From Bradyrhizobium lupini (lineage in GTDB: Bacteria; Pseudomonadota; Alphaproteobacteria; Rhizobiales; Xanthobacteraceae), in assembly GCF_040939785.1 (NCBI RefSeq), contig NZ_CP162553.1, forward strand, positions 4,979,001 to 5,043,000: 64,000 nucleotides of DNA, written 5' to 3'. The notes beneath the pieces were generated by a model, which was given only the letters and a program-made list of their open reading frames with translations, had not been told where the DNA came from and searched no databases. Shown piece by piece: positions 16,725 to 25,571 of this stretch (its first letter is position 1; every line of letters begins with the position of its first letter). A program made the position numbers and the translations under genes.

Positions 16725-17828
16725 TTATTTCTTGGATTGGGGATTTTCGCCGATCGCCGGTACAGCACCATAGCTGCGCGTCTCGCCGACAATGATCGGC
16801 GCCGGCGCGGGATAGCTGACGCGTCCTTGCGGCGTGTCCACCTCGATGCGGCGCAGATGCGGATGCTTGGTGAGGTCCGCCATGGTGTTGACCTCGGCAA
16901 AGGCGATGTCGGCCTCGGACAGCCGCTTCAATAGCTCATCGCGCGTCATCTTGCCGAAGGCATCCGCGACCGTCTTGTCGGTGAAGTCGCGGTTGCGCAC
17001 GCGCTCGACCATGTTGGCCACGCGCGGATCGGCGGGCAGATCGGGCTGGTCCAGCACTTTTGCGCAAAGCGTCTTCCATTCGCGCTCGCTCTGGATCGAG
17101 ATCAGGATGTCCTTGCCGTCGCTGGACGTGAACACGCCATAGGGCGCGATCGAGGGATGGCGCAGCCCCATGCGCTTGGGCGGATTGCCGGCTTCGGAAT
17201 TGAGCAGCGGCACGGTGCACCAGTCCGCCATCACGTCGAACATGGAGATGCGGATGTCGGCGCCCTTGCCGGTGCGTCCGCGCCCGATCAGCGCCTCCAG
17301 GATCGCCGCATGCGCGGTGGCGCCGGTCGCGACGTCGACGATGGACATGCCGACGCGCGAGGCGCCGTCGGGATTGCCGGTGATTGAGGCAAGGCCGCTC
17401 TCGGCCTGGATCAGGAGATCATAGGCCTTGCGGTGCGCATAGGGGCCGTCGTCGCCATAGCCGGTGATCGTGCACGAAATCAGCCTGGGATAATCCTTCA
17501 AGAGCCGCTCCCGCGAAAAGCCGAGCTTGTCCATCGAGCCCGGCTTGAGGTTCTGGATCAGCACGTCGGCGCTCGCGATCAGTCGCTCCAGTTCGGCACA
17601 ACCTTCCTTGGTGGCGAGATCGACCACCGCGGATTGCTTGCCTCGGTTGAGCCACACGAAGTAGCTGCTCTGGCCCTTGGCCGCCGCGTCATAGCCGCGG
17701 GCGAAATCGCCTTCAGGCCGCTCGATCTTGATGACTTCCGCGCCGGCATCCGCCAGCCGCGACGAGCAGAACGGTGCCGCCACCGCCTGCTCGACTGCAA
17801 TCACCCTGATCCCGTCAAGTGCTCCCAT
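16725..17828 (-). CDS. Class III (CaiB/BaiF) CoA transferase
   Basis: A 367-residue enzyme starting MGALDGIRVIAVEQAVAAPF. It shows the family N-terminal fold, GAEVIKIERPEGDFAR, WLNRGKQSAVVDLATKEG, and the segment after DVLIQNLKPGSMDKLG. The start is the ATG at 17828; the frame is open upstream, but that part overlaps the dehydrogenase gene and is not family-like. It lies 10 bp after the dehydrogenase stop, so the genes are co-transcribed. Together with the hydratase downstream it probably loads CoA onto a carboxylic acid that is then degraded. The specific acid is unknown; itaconate, mesaconate or citramalate-type substrates fit the neighbour hydratase. Confidence 0.92.
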   Translation of the reverse strand: MGALDGIRVIAVEQAVAAPFCSSRLADAGAEVIKIERPEGDFARGYDAAAKGQSSYFVWLNRGKQSAVVDLATKEGCAELERLIASADVLIQNLKPGSMDKLGFSRERLLKDYPRLISCTITGYGDDGPYAHRKAYDLLIQAESGLASITGNPDGASRVGMSIVDVATGATAHAAILEALIGRGRTGKGADIRISMFDVMADWCTVPLLNSEAGNPPKRMGLRHPSIAPYGVFTSSDGKDILISIQSEREWKTLCAKVLDQPDLPADPRVANMVERVRNRDFTDKTVADAFGKMTRDELLKRLSEADIAFAEVNTMADLTKHPHLRRIEVDTPQGRVSYPAPAPIIVGETRSYGAVPAIGENPQSKK

Positions 17829-17838
17829 GATGGCTGCC

Positions 17839-19008
17839 TCAGTACGAGCGGGGCATGCCGAGGACGTGCTCGGCGATGAAGGACAGCACGAGGTTGGTCG
17901 AGATCGGCGCGACCTGATAGAGCCGCGTCTCACGGAATTTGCGCTCGACGTCGTACTCCTCGGCAAATCCAAAGCCGCCATGGGTCTGGACGCAGGCATT
18001 CGCCGCTTCCCACGACGCATCGGCCGCGAGCATCTTGGCCATGTTGGCCTCCGCGCCGCAGTCGAGCCCGGCCTCGTATTTGCGCGTCGCTTCCTTCACC
18101 ATCAGTTCGGCCGCGCGCATCGCGGCATAGGCCTTGGCGATCGGGAACTGGATGCCTTGATTCTGGCCGATCGGTCGGCCGAAAACGCTGCGCTCCTTGG
18201 CGTAGTTGGTGGCCTTGGCGATGAACCATTTGGCGTCGCCGACGCATTCGGCAGCAATCAAAATGCGCTCGGCATTCATGCCGGAGAGGATGTAGCGAAA
18301 GCCCTTGCCCTCTTCGCCGATCAGATTTTCCGCCGGCACCTTCATGTCGGTAAAGAACACTTCGGTGGTGGCATGGTTCATCATGGTGCGGATCGGGCGG
18401 ATCTCGAGGCCCTTGTTCTTGGCCTCGCGCATGTCGACGATGAACACCGAAAGGCCGTCGGTGCGCTTCTTGACCTGGTCCTTCGGCGTGGTCCGCGCCA
18501 GCAGGAGCATCAGGTCGGAATGTTCGGCGCGGCTGGTCCAGATCTTCTGGCCGTTGACCACGTAACCGGCATTGCCGTCCTTGCGCGCAAAGGTCTTCAG
18601 TGACGTGGTGTCGGTGCCGCTGGTCGGCTCGGTGACGCCGAAGGCCTGCAGCCGTAATTCGCCGCTCGCGACCTTCGGCAGATATTTTGCCTTCTGCTCG
18701 TCATTGCCGTGCCGCAGCACGGTGCCCATCGTGTACATCTGGGCGTGGCAGCCGCCGCCGTTGCAGCCCGCGCGCTGGATCTCTTCGAGGATCGCCGCGG
18801 CCGCTGAAAGCTTCAAGCCCGCGCCGCCATATTCCTCGGGGATCAGCACCGAGAGATAGCCGGCCTCGGTCAGCGCGTCGACGAAGGCCTTGGGGTAGGC
18901 CATCTCACGGTCGAGCTTGCGCCAGTATTCGCCGGGAAACTGCGCGCAGAGCTTTGCGACGGCTTCGCGGATGTCGGCGTGATCTTCGGTGTGGTGTTCT
19001 TCACTCAT
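17839..19008 (-). CDS. Acyl-CoA dehydrogenase
   Basis: A 389-residue flavoprotein of the acyl-CoA dehydrogenase family. It has the N-terminal helical domain (LIPEEYGGAGLKLSAAAAI), the FAD-binding AFGVTEPTSGTDTTSLKT and WTSRAEHSDLMLL segments, and the C-terminal VQTHGGFGFAEEYDVER with the catalytic-region Glu in EEYDVER. The start is the ATG at 19008 with GGGAAA upstream; an upstream in-frame ATG at 19092 would overlap the regulator's promoter. It is the first gene of the three-gene acyl-CoA unit and divergent from the LysR gene, which probably controls it. Confidence 0.93.
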   Translation of the reverse strand: MSEEHHTEDHADIREAVAKLCAQFPGEYWRKLDREMAYPKAFVDALTEAGYLSVLIPEEYGGAGLKLSAAAAILEEIQRAGCNGGGCHAQMYTMGTVLRHGNDEQKAKYLPKVASGELRLQAFGVTEPTSGTDTTSLKTFARKDGNAGYVVNGQKIWTSRAEHSDLMLLLARTTPKDQVKKRTDGLSVFIVDMREAKNKGLEIRPIRTMMNHATTEVFFTDMKVPAENLIGEEGKGFRYILSGMNAERILIAAECVGDAKWFIAKATNYAKERSVFGRPIGQNQGIQFPIAKAYAAMRAAELMVKEATRKYEAGLDCGAEANMAKMLAADASWEAANACVQTHGGFGFAEEYDVERKFRETRLYQVAPISTNLVLSFIAEHVLGMPRSY

Positions 19009-19090
19009 GGGGTTTCCCGTATGTGCGGCAGTTAAGATAACGCCGGCCGATCCTCTGGCGTTGTGAAAACACTGCCAGCCCCCTATGCTC

Positions 19091-19106
19091 ATTTGCTATA
19101 GCGTAT
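19091..19106. promoter_or_regulatory. Candidate LysR-type operator in the divergent promoter
   Basis: ATTTGCTATAGCGTAT lies between the divergent acyl-CoA dehydrogenase and lysR genes. It has the palindromic core GCTATAGC and contains a T-N11-A arrangement (19093 to 19105), as expected for a LysR-family recognition box. The assignment is by position and symmetry only. Confidence 0.4.
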
Positions 19107-19132
19107 GGAGTAGCCTTCCAGGATTGGCAAGC

Positions 19133-20053
19133 ATGGATTTCCGTCAGCTCAGGACCTTCAGTTGCGTGGCGGAGCTCGGCAGCCTCTCCAAGGCGTCCGA
19201 TACGTTGCGCGTGGCGCAGCCGGCGCTCTCCAGGCAGATCAAGCTCCTGGAACACGAGCTGCGCACGGAATTGTTCACCCGCAACGGCCGCGGCATGGTG
19301 CTCACGGATGCCGGCCGCCTCTTGCTGGCGCGCACCTCCGGCATCGTGCGGCAGATCGACCAGATCCGCGACGACATCCAGTCGTCCAAGGGGCCGCCAT
19401 CGGGCCAGGTCGTGCTCGGCCTGGTCCCGACCGTGAGCTGCGTGCTGTCGGCGCGCTTCGCGCGGCGCTGCGTCGAAAAATTTCCCGGCATTTCGCTGCG
19501 CATCGTCGAGAGCTACAGCGGCCATCTCGTCGAATGGCTGCATCGCGGCGAGATGGATCTCGCCATCCTCTACGGCCGCTCCGCCGATCTGCATCTCAAC
19601 GTGGAGAGCTTGGGGCGCGACAACATCGTCGCGGTTGGTCCGCGCGGTTGTGGCCTCGCGCGCAAGAAGAGCGTCGATGTCGGCTGGCTGCTGCGGCAAC
19701 GGCTGGTGCTGCCCAGTCATTCCCACGGTCTCCGTGCGCTGATCGAGCATGCGGCGGCCCAGCGCAAGATCAAGCTCAACGTCCAGCTCGAGGCGGATTC
19801 GTTCCGCGTGCTCACGAGCCTCGTCGAGGAAGGCCTCGGCTTCGCGCTGCTGCCGCCCTCGTCGGTCCACGGCGAGGTCGCGGACGGGCGGCTGGAAACG
19901 GCTGTCGTCTCGAAGCCGATGACGCGCGAACTCATATTCGCCTCTCCGATCGACCGTCCGGTCTCGACGGCCTCGCTTGCCGTCACCGCCCTCCTGCGCG
20001 AGGAAGTCGCCGCCTGCCGCAAGGACGGCGTGTGGGACATCAAGTTGAGTTAG
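19133..20053 (+). CDS. LysR-family transcriptional regulator
   Basis: A 306-residue LysR regulator. The N-terminal winged HTH (MDFRQLRTFSCVAELGSLSKASDTLRVAQPALSRQI, with ALSRQIKLLEHEL) is classical. The effector domain starts near SGQVVLGLVPTVS, as in the NAC/Cbl-like subgroup. The ATG at 19133 is chosen over an ATG at 19085 because it gives the normal LysR N terminus. It is divergent from the acyl-CoA dehydrogenase operon with 124 bp between starts, so it probably activates that operon in response to a pathway intermediate. Confidence 0.93.
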   Translation: MDFRQLRTFSCVAELGSLSKASDTLRVAQPALSRQIKLLEHELRTELFTRNGRGMVLTDAGRLLLARTSGIVRQIDQIRDDIQSSKGPPSGQVVLGLVPTVSCVLSARFARRCVEKFPGISLRIVESYSGHLVEWLHRGEMDLAILYGRSADLHLNVESLGRDNIVAVGPRGCGLARKKSVDVGWLLRQRLVLPSHSHGLRALIEHAAAQRKIKLNVQLEADSFRVLTSLVEEGLGFALLPPSSVHGEVADGRLETAVVSKPMTRELIFASPIDRPVSTASLAVTALLREEVAACRKDGVWDIKLS

Positions 20054-20171
20054 ATGTGGCGGTGCGGTTTAGGACAGAAGGCCGTATGCGACCCATCGCA
20101 TGTTGCGCGAGCTGTCATGCCGGAATTTTATAGCTGGGGTGGAGTCGCCCGCTCTCAATCCACCCCCGCGT

Positions 20172-20273
20172 GTCATTGCCCGCGAAGGCGGGCAAATCCA
20201 GTATTCCAGAGCCCGCAGTGCTTGAGCCGAGAAGCCGCGGCGTACTGGACGCCCCGCTTTCGCGGGGCATGAC
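20172..20273. repeat. Palindromic intergenic repeat (GTCATTGCCCGCGAAGGCGGGC family)
   Basis: GTCATTGCCCGCGAAGGCGGGC ... ATCCAGTA is mirrored by TACTGGA ... CCCCGCTTTCGCGGGGCATGAC. It is a long imperfect inverted repeat between the lysR gene and the convergent P450 gene. This layout is shared by widespread Bradyrhizobium intergenic repeats. Confidence 0.8.
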
Positions 20274-20281
20274 AGTGGGGC

Positions 20282-21556
20282 CTACCCCGGTATCCTCACC
20301 GGCAGCGACTCGTACCCCTTGATGAAGCTCGAATAGATCCGCTTGGGCTCGCCGACCACCTCGATGCGGTCGAAGCGCTTCAGCATCTCCTCCCAGACGA
20401 TCTTGAGCTGGAGTTCGGCGAGGCGCATGCCGACGCAGCGGTGGATGCCGAAGCCGAAGGAGAGATGGGTCCGCGGCCGCGGGCGGTCGATGATGAACTC
20501 GTTCGGCTTTTCGAACATCTCCTCGTCGCGATTGCCGGAGACGTACCACATCACGACGCGGTCGCCCTTCTTGATGTGCTTGCCGCCAACTTCAGTGTCC
20601 TGCAGCGCGGTGCGCCGCATATGCGCGAGCGGGGTCTGCCAGCGGATCACTTCGGGCACCATGGAATCGATCAGTTCCGGGTTGGCGCGCAGCCTGTCGT
20701 ACTGCTCCGGATTCTCGTTCAATGCCAGCACCGAGCCGGTCATGGTGTTGCGCGTGGTGTCGTTGCCGCCGACGATGAGCAGGATGATGTTGCCCATGAG
20801 ATTATCGGGGTCCATGAAGCGCGTGGCGTCGTTGTGCGCCATCAGCGACAGCAGGTCGTTGCGCGGCGCGGAGTTGACGCGCTCGTTCCAGAGCTTGGAC
20901 ATGTAGGCGTAGCATTCGTCCATCTCGCGGCGGCGCTCTTCGGCCGAGGCCACGATGCCGCTCTTGGGCAGCGCGGTCGCGACATCGGACCAGCGCGTCA
21001 GCTTGCGCCGTTCTTCCCAGGGGAAGTCGAACAGGGTGGCTAGCATCTGCGTCGTCAGCTCGATCGAGACGCGCTCGACGAAATTGAAGGTCTCGTTGCG
21101 CGGCAGATTGTCGAGCACGGTCTGCGAGCGCTGGCGGATCAGTTTTGCCAGTTCGTCCAGATGCGTCGGCGTGAACATGGGCGACACCGTCTTGCGCTGC
21201 GACGAATGACGCGGCTGGTCCATGGCGATGAAGCTCGGCCAGTCATAGCCTTCCGGCACGTCGCGGATCCCGATGCCGCCGAGCGTTGAATCCGAGGAGA
21301 ACAGGCCGTGATTGGTGTCGACATGCATGATGTCGTTGTACTTCACCACCGACCAATACGGCTCGATCGGCGCATTGGTGCAGTAATGCACCGGCTCTTC
21401 CTTGCGCAGCCGCTCGAACCACGGCCACAGGGTGTCGTCCTGGAACAGCCTGGGCGCGCCCGGGTGGAATTGCGCCAGCGGCGTCGCATAGGCCTCCTCG
21501 CGCGCCCTGCGCATGCGTTCGGCCTTGTCCACTTGAACCGGCGCTTGGATGTTCAT
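20282..21556 (-). CDS. Cytochrome P450, CYP153-like (first of a tandem pair)
   Basis: A 424-residue soluble bacterial P450. The I-helix oxygen-binding motif is GGNDTTRNTM, the K-helix ExxR is EVIR in VPEVIRWQTP, and the heme-Cys loop is FGFGIHRCVG. The N-terminal region with WFERLRKEEPVHYC, YWSVVKYNDIMHVD and GGIGIRD, plus LIVGGNDTTRNT, is the pattern of CYP153 alkane/fatty-acid omega-hydroxylases. It would hydroxylate terminal carbons using a ferredoxin and reductase, neither of which is encoded nearby. It lies 93 bp downstream of a paralogous P450 on the same strand; the two share long identical stretches in the I-helix and heme regions, so a local duplication is likely. Confidence 0.88.
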   Translation of the reverse strand: MNIQAPVQVDKAERMRRAREEAYATPLAQFHPGAPRLFQDDTLWPWFERLRKEEPVHYCTNAPIEPYWSVVKYNDIMHVDTNHGLFSSDSTLGGIGIRDVPEGYDWPSFIAMDQPRHSSQRKTVSPMFTPTHLDELAKLIRQRSQTVLDNLPRNETFNFVERVSIELTTQMLATLFDFPWEERRKLTRWSDVATALPKSGIVASAEERRREMDECYAYMSKLWNERVNSAPRNDLLSLMAHNDATRFMDPDNLMGNIILLIVGGNDTTRNTMTGSVLALNENPEQYDRLRANPELIDSMVPEVIRWQTPLAHMRRTALQDTEVGGKHIKKGDRVVMWYVSGNRDEEMFEKPNEFIIDRPRPRTHLSFGFGIHRCVGMRLAELQLKIVWEEMLKRFDRIEVVGEPKRIYSSFIKGYESLPVRIPG

Positions 21557-21649
21557 GGTGGTTTGCTCCAGTTGCTTGCTTAACCTCTCTCGCGTGCGGG
21601 AGAGGGGGCACAGCTTCCTTGTGGACGTGTCGAACTCATCTTTGCGAAT

Positions 21650-22915
21650 CTAAGCCGCGATCTTCACCGGCAAGGTTTCAAGACCCTTCACGAAACTCGA
21701 ATAGACCCGCTTGGGTTCGCCGACCACCTCGATATGGTCGAATCGCTTGAGGATCTCTTCCCAAATAATCTTGAGCTGGAGTTCGGCAAGCCGCAAGCCG
21801 ACGCAGCGGTGGATGCCGAAGCCGAACGAGAGATGCGTGCGCGGCCGCGCGCGGTCAATGATGAATTCGTAGGGCTTTTCGATCGCATCGGCGTCGCGGT
21901 TGCCCGAGACGTACCACATCACGACCTTGTCACCTTTCTTGATCTGCTTGCCGCGGAACTCGAAGTCCGCAAGCGCTGTGCGCCGCATATGGGCCAGCGG
22001 CGTCTGCCAGCGGATCACTTCCGGCACGAAGCTGTCGAGAAGCGCTGGGTTTTCGCGCAGCTTGCGATATTGCTCCGGGTGCTGGCTCAGCGCGTGGAGC
22101 GAGCCCGACATGGTGTTGCGGGTGGTGTCGTTGCCGCCGACGATCAGAAGGATGAGATTGCCGAGGAAGTTCTTCGCGTCCATGTCGCGCGTCGCGGCGC
22201 CATGCGCCATCATTGACAACAGGTCGCTCTTCGGCGGCTGTTCGATGCGTTCCTTCCACAGTCGCGTGAAATAGCCCGCGCATTCCGTCAGCTCGGCCTG
22301 ACGCTCGTCTTCGGTGGCGACGAGGCCGTCGGGGCCGGGAATGGTGGTCGCGATGTCCGACCAGCGCGTCAGCTTGCGGCGATCCTCCCAGGGAAAGTCG
22401 AACAGCACCGCGAGCATCTGCGTGGTGAGCTCGATCGAGACATGGTCGACCCAGTCGAACACCTCGCCGCGGGGCAGATTGTCCAGGCACTCGGCCGAGC
22501 GCTGGCGGATGCTGAGCGCGAGATTGTCCAGATGCGTCGGCGTGAACATCGGCGCCACGGTCTTGCGCTGCGCCGCATGGCGCGGCGGGTCCATCGAGAT
22601 GAAGCTCTCGCGGCGCAGTTCCGGATCGATGTCGCGGATGGTGATGCCGCCGAGCGAGGAGGCCGAGGAGAATACCGAATGATTGGTCTCGATCTCCATG
22701 ATGTCGTTGTAGCGCGTCACCGACCAATACGGCCCGAACATCGAGTCCTTGCAATAGTGCACGGGATCTTCGCGGCGCAGGCGATCGAAATAGGGCCAGA
22801 ACGTATCGGTCCTGAACAGCTCTGGGTCGCCCGGATCGAACTGTTCCAGCGGCAGTGACGTAGCGCGTGCGCGTAACGCGTCGAGCTTCGCCGCGTTTTC
22901 GATGGTCCCATGCAT
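21650..22915 (-). CDS. Cytochrome P450, CYP153-like (second of a tandem pair)
   Basis: A 421-residue P450 paralogous to the neighbour at 20282. It has YFDRLRREDPVHYC, FGPYWSVTRYNDIM, the I-helix GGNDTTRNTM, the ExxR within VPEVIRWQTP, and heme-ligand FGFGIHRCVG. The start is placed at the ATG at 22915 (MHGTIENAAKLD) because GGGAGA sits 8 bases upstream; ATGs at 22933 and 22981 are in frame but lack that. It is the first gene of the tandem pair and is probably co-transcribed. Its role as a medium-chain alkane or fatty-acid hydroxylase is inferred from CYP153 features. Confidence 0.88.
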   Translation of the reverse strand: MHGTIENAAKLDALRARATSLPLEQFDPGDPELFRTDTFWPYFDRLRREDPVHYCKDSMFGPYWSVTRYNDIMEIETNHSVFSSASSLGGITIRDIDPELRRESFISMDPPRHAAQRKTVAPMFTPTHLDNLALSIRQRSAECLDNLPRGEVFDWVDHVSIELTTQMLAVLFDFPWEDRRKLTRWSDIATTIPGPDGLVATEDERQAELTECAGYFTRLWKERIEQPPKSDLLSMMAHGAATRDMDAKNFLGNLILLIVGGNDTTRNTMSGSLHALSQHPEQYRKLRENPALLDSFVPEVIRWQTPLAHMRRTALADFEFRGKQIKKGDKVVMWYVSGNRDADAIEKPYEFIIDRARPRTHLSFGFGIHRCVGLRLAELQLKIIWEEILKRFDHIEVVGEPKRVYSSFVKGLETLPVKIAA

Positions 22916-23036
22916 GACCGCTCTCCCTGACATCAACCGCGCGTTCTCGTTGAATTCTGCGCTGCGGTATTTGATTTGCAATTACAGCCGGTTGTCTGCG
23001 CCGGAGCAAGGGCGAGTTTTGCCACATGGGTGTGAT

Positions 23037-23121
23037 GTAGCCCGGATGGAGCGGAGCGAAATCCGGGATTCGGTCCGCCACTGCCGCTGTCCCGGATCGC
23101 GCTGCGCTCCATCCGGACTAC
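23037..23121. repeat. Palindromic intergenic repeat (GTAGCCCGGATGGAGCG family)
   Basis: GTAGCCCGGATGGAGCGGAGCG ... ATCCGGGAT is mirrored by CCCGGATCGCGCTGCGCTCCATCCGGACTAC. It lies upstream of both the P450 gene and the yjgN-like gene. It is a third repeat family in the window. Confidence 0.85.
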
Positions 23122-23285
23122 GACGCCATTGATCCAACAACGTGATCTCGCGCACGCCCTCGGCCGTGGAATCGTGCCAGAAATCGACCGGAATCGAGCT
23201 AAATCGAACCCGCCCATCTTGGGGATCGACTAATCTCTGATCTATAAGTTTGATCGAACCAGGTCCGCACCCCGAGGTTGCCGCC

Positions 23286-24440
23286 GTGAACGACATGCAA
23301 TGGGCCCCCATCGGCTCCGAACCCTTACCCCCGCCGCTGCCGCCCACGCGGGTCGATTTCACCGGCATCCGTACCGAGTTTCGCAAATTGGTCACCAAGG
23401 GTGCCCTGCTCGAGCTCGTCACCTTCGGCTTCTACCGGTTCTGGCTCGTCACCGACATCCGCCGTCATCTGTGGGCGAACACCGCGGTTGATGGCGACGC
23501 CGCCGAATATACCGGGCGGGCCAAGGAGCTGCTGGTCGGCTTCCTGTTCGCGCTCGCGATCCTGGTGCCGATCTACCTCGCTTACTTCCTTGTCGGTATC
23601 GAGTTCGAACGCTGGCAGGGCTTTGCCTCGACGCCGCTGTTCATCAGCTTCTACGCCTTTGGTCAGTTTGCGATCTTTCGCGCGCGGCGCTATCGCCTGA
23701 CGCGCACGGTCTGGCGCGGCGTGCGGTTCTGGATGGACGGATCGGGCTGGGCCTATTCGTTCCGCGCCATGCTGTGGGGCTTGCTCGTGTTCCTGACGCT
23801 CGGGCTCGCATTGCCGTGGCGCGAGGCCTCGCTCGAACGCTACAAGATGCGGCACACCCATTACGGCGATTTACGCGGCGATTTCGAAGGCGACGGCTGG
23901 ACATTCTTCAAGCGCGGCTGGTGGCTGTGGCTGCTGAGCCCGATCGCGATGGTGATCTTCCCGCTCGCGCCGTTCTTCTATGCCGAGTTCAAGGCGCGCG
24001 AGTGGCGCTGGTGGCTCGACGGTATCCGCATCGGCGACGTCAGCCTGTCCTCGCAATTGCCGCACAACGCATTCTACGCGTTGTACTGGAAAGTGATCGG
24101 CTGGTGGATGCTGCTCTCGGCCATCTTCGCCGCCTATATCGGCGGAGCGACCATGCTCGTCGTCAAGCTGAGCGGTCTTTCGGTCGAGCAGGCGTTGGGG
24201 CCGGGCAATGCCGCCAAGAGCATCCCGACGCTGGTGATGATGGTGATCGGCTACTTCGCACTCGCTCTCGCCCTCAACATCGTCATGCGGGTCTATCTCC
24301 AGCGCGATCTCTGGGCCAAGGTGCTGGAAACTGTCGAGGTGCACAACATCGGAGCCGCGGCGGATGTGCGCGGCAGCGCCGAGCTCGCCAGCGCGCTCGG
24401 CGAAGGCTTTGCCGATGGACTCGATGTCGCGGGATTCTGA
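23286..24440 (+). CDS. YjgN/DUF898 family membrane protein
   Basis: A 384-residue polytopic inner-membrane protein. The DUF898 features are LLELVTFGFYRFWLVTDIRRHLW near the start, RARRYRLTRTVWRGVRFWMDGSGWAYS, and GLALPWREASLERYKMRHTHYGD. There are about six to eight hydrophobic segments. The GTG at 23286 is preferred (CCGAGG about 8 bases upstream) over the ATG at 23295. It is followed 3 bp later by an M48-family protease gene, a combination seen in many proteobacteria, so the two probably work together in the membrane. The molecular function of the family is not known. Confidence 0.85.
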   Translation: MNDMQWAPIGSEPLPPPLPPTRVDFTGIRTEFRKLVTKGALLELVTFGFYRFWLVTDIRRHLWANTAVDGDAAEYTGRAKELLVGFLFALAILVPIYLAYFLVGIEFERWQGFASTPLFISFYAFGQFAIFRARRYRLTRTVWRGVRFWMDGSGWAYSFRAMLWGLLVFLTLGLALPWREASLERYKMRHTHYGDLRGDFEGDGWTFFKRGWWLWLLSPIAMVIFPLAPFFYAEFKAREWRWWLDGIRIGDVSLSSQLPHNAFYALYWKVIGWWMLLSAIFAAYIGGATMLVVKLSGLSVEQALGPGNAAKSIPTLVMMVIGYFALALALNIVMRVYLQRDLWAKVLETVEVHNIGAAADVRGSAELASALGEGFADGLDVAGF

Positions 24441-24443
24441 GCT

Positions 24444-25553
24444 GTGAGTGAGTTGTCCACAGAGGTGCCGGCGCAATCCGCAAAGCCGACGATCTTCTTC
24501 GACGGCTTGTCGAGCCGCAGGCGGCAGGTGGCGCTGACGCTCGGTGACGCGCTCGAGATCCTCGAAGAGGGTGCGACGCCCGTTCGGTGGGCCTATGCCG
24601 ACATCCGCCGCGCCGATAGCCCGCCCGGCATCTTGCGGCTCGCCTGCGCTTCCGCTCCGCCGCTGGCCCGGCTGGAAATCCGCGACGCTCTGCTCGCGTC
24701 AGACGTGACCGCGCGCTGCATGCGGCTCGACGAGCACCAGACCTCGCGCCGCGGGGTCGCAAAAATCGTCGGCTGGTCGATGGCTGCCGCCGTCTCCATT
24801 GTCTGCGTCGTGCTGTTCGGCGTGCCGCTCGCTGCCGACCGCCTCGCGCCGCTGGTGCCGAAACCGATCGAGCGGCGCATTGGAGATGCGGCGGAGGTTC
24901 AGGTGAAGACGATCTTCGGGCGCAGCGAGTGCCAGGATGGGGCGGGGAAAGCGGCCTTCGTCAAGCTCGTCAATCGGCTGCGCGATGCCGCCGGCCTCGA
25001 CGACGATTCCATGACCGCGGGCGTGCTGCCGACCCCGGTGCCGAACGCGCTCGCGCTGCCGGGCGGCAAGGTGTTCGTGCTGAAGGGCCTGCTCGACAAG
25101 GCCGAAAATGCCGACGAGATCGCCGGCATCCTCGCCCACGAGCTCGGTCATCTCAAGCATTACGACAACATGCGCGGCCTGATCTACAACGGCGGCACCT
25201 CGTTCCTGATCGGCCTGTTGTTCGGCGACGTCACTGGCTCGAGCGCCGTGATCTTCGCCTCGCGCAGCGTGGTTGAGGCTTCCTATTCGCGCGAGGCCGA
25301 GACCGCTGCGGATACGTTTGCCATCGAGATCATGCACAAGCTCGGCCGTTCGCCTAAGCCTGCAGCCGAATTGATGTTCCGCATCACCGGCAAGGAAGGC
25401 GGCGGCCTCACGTCGATCCTGGCGAGCCATCCGCTGACCGAGGACCGCCTCGCGCGCATGACGAAAGAAGACCGCCCCGCCAGCGGCCCGCCGCTGCTCA
25501 CGGATGCGGAGTGGCAGGCGCTGAAGGGGATCTGCGGCAGCGGCAAGGTGTGA
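24444..25553 (+). CDS. M48-family zinc metalloprotease, membrane-anchored
   Basis: A 369-residue protein starting at GTG 24444, 3 bp after the yjgN stop. One transmembrane helix (MAAAVSIVCVVLFGVPLA, around residue 113) precedes the protease domain. The zinc site is HELGH in ILAHELGHLKHYDN, and the downstream Glu/Asp ligand region is SREAETAADTFAIEIMHKLG, with the late SHPLTEDR motif typical of M48C (LoiP/BepA-like) peptidases. It probably degrades or helps assemble envelope proteins. Co-transcription with the DUF898 gene is likely. Confidence 0.9.
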   Translation: MSELSTEVPAQSAKPTIFFDGLSSRRRQVALTLGDALEILEEGATPVRWAYADIRRADSPPGILRLACASAPPLARLEIRDALLASDVTARCMRLDEHQTSRRGVAKIVGWSMAAAVSIVCVVLFGVPLAADRLAPLVPKPIERRIGDAAEVQVKTIFGRSECQDGAGKAAFVKLVNRLRDAAGLDDDSMTAGVLPTPVPNALALPGGKVFVLKGLLDKAENADEIAGILAHELGHLKHYDNMRGLIYNGGTSFLIGLLFGDVTGSSAVIFASRSVVEASYSREAETAADTFAIEIMHKLGRSPKPAAELMFRITGKEGGGLTSILASHPLTEDRLARMTKEDRPASGPPLLTDAEWQALKGICGSGKV

Positions 25554-25571
25554 CGGCCCGCCCTCAGCGCA

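Noticed and set aside
14103-16934. Long plus-strand open frame (943 codons) opposite the ThDP enzyme and MaoC genes
   Set aside because: It spans two real minus-strand genes and an intergenic palindromic repeat. The translation has no domain, so it is a shadow frame.
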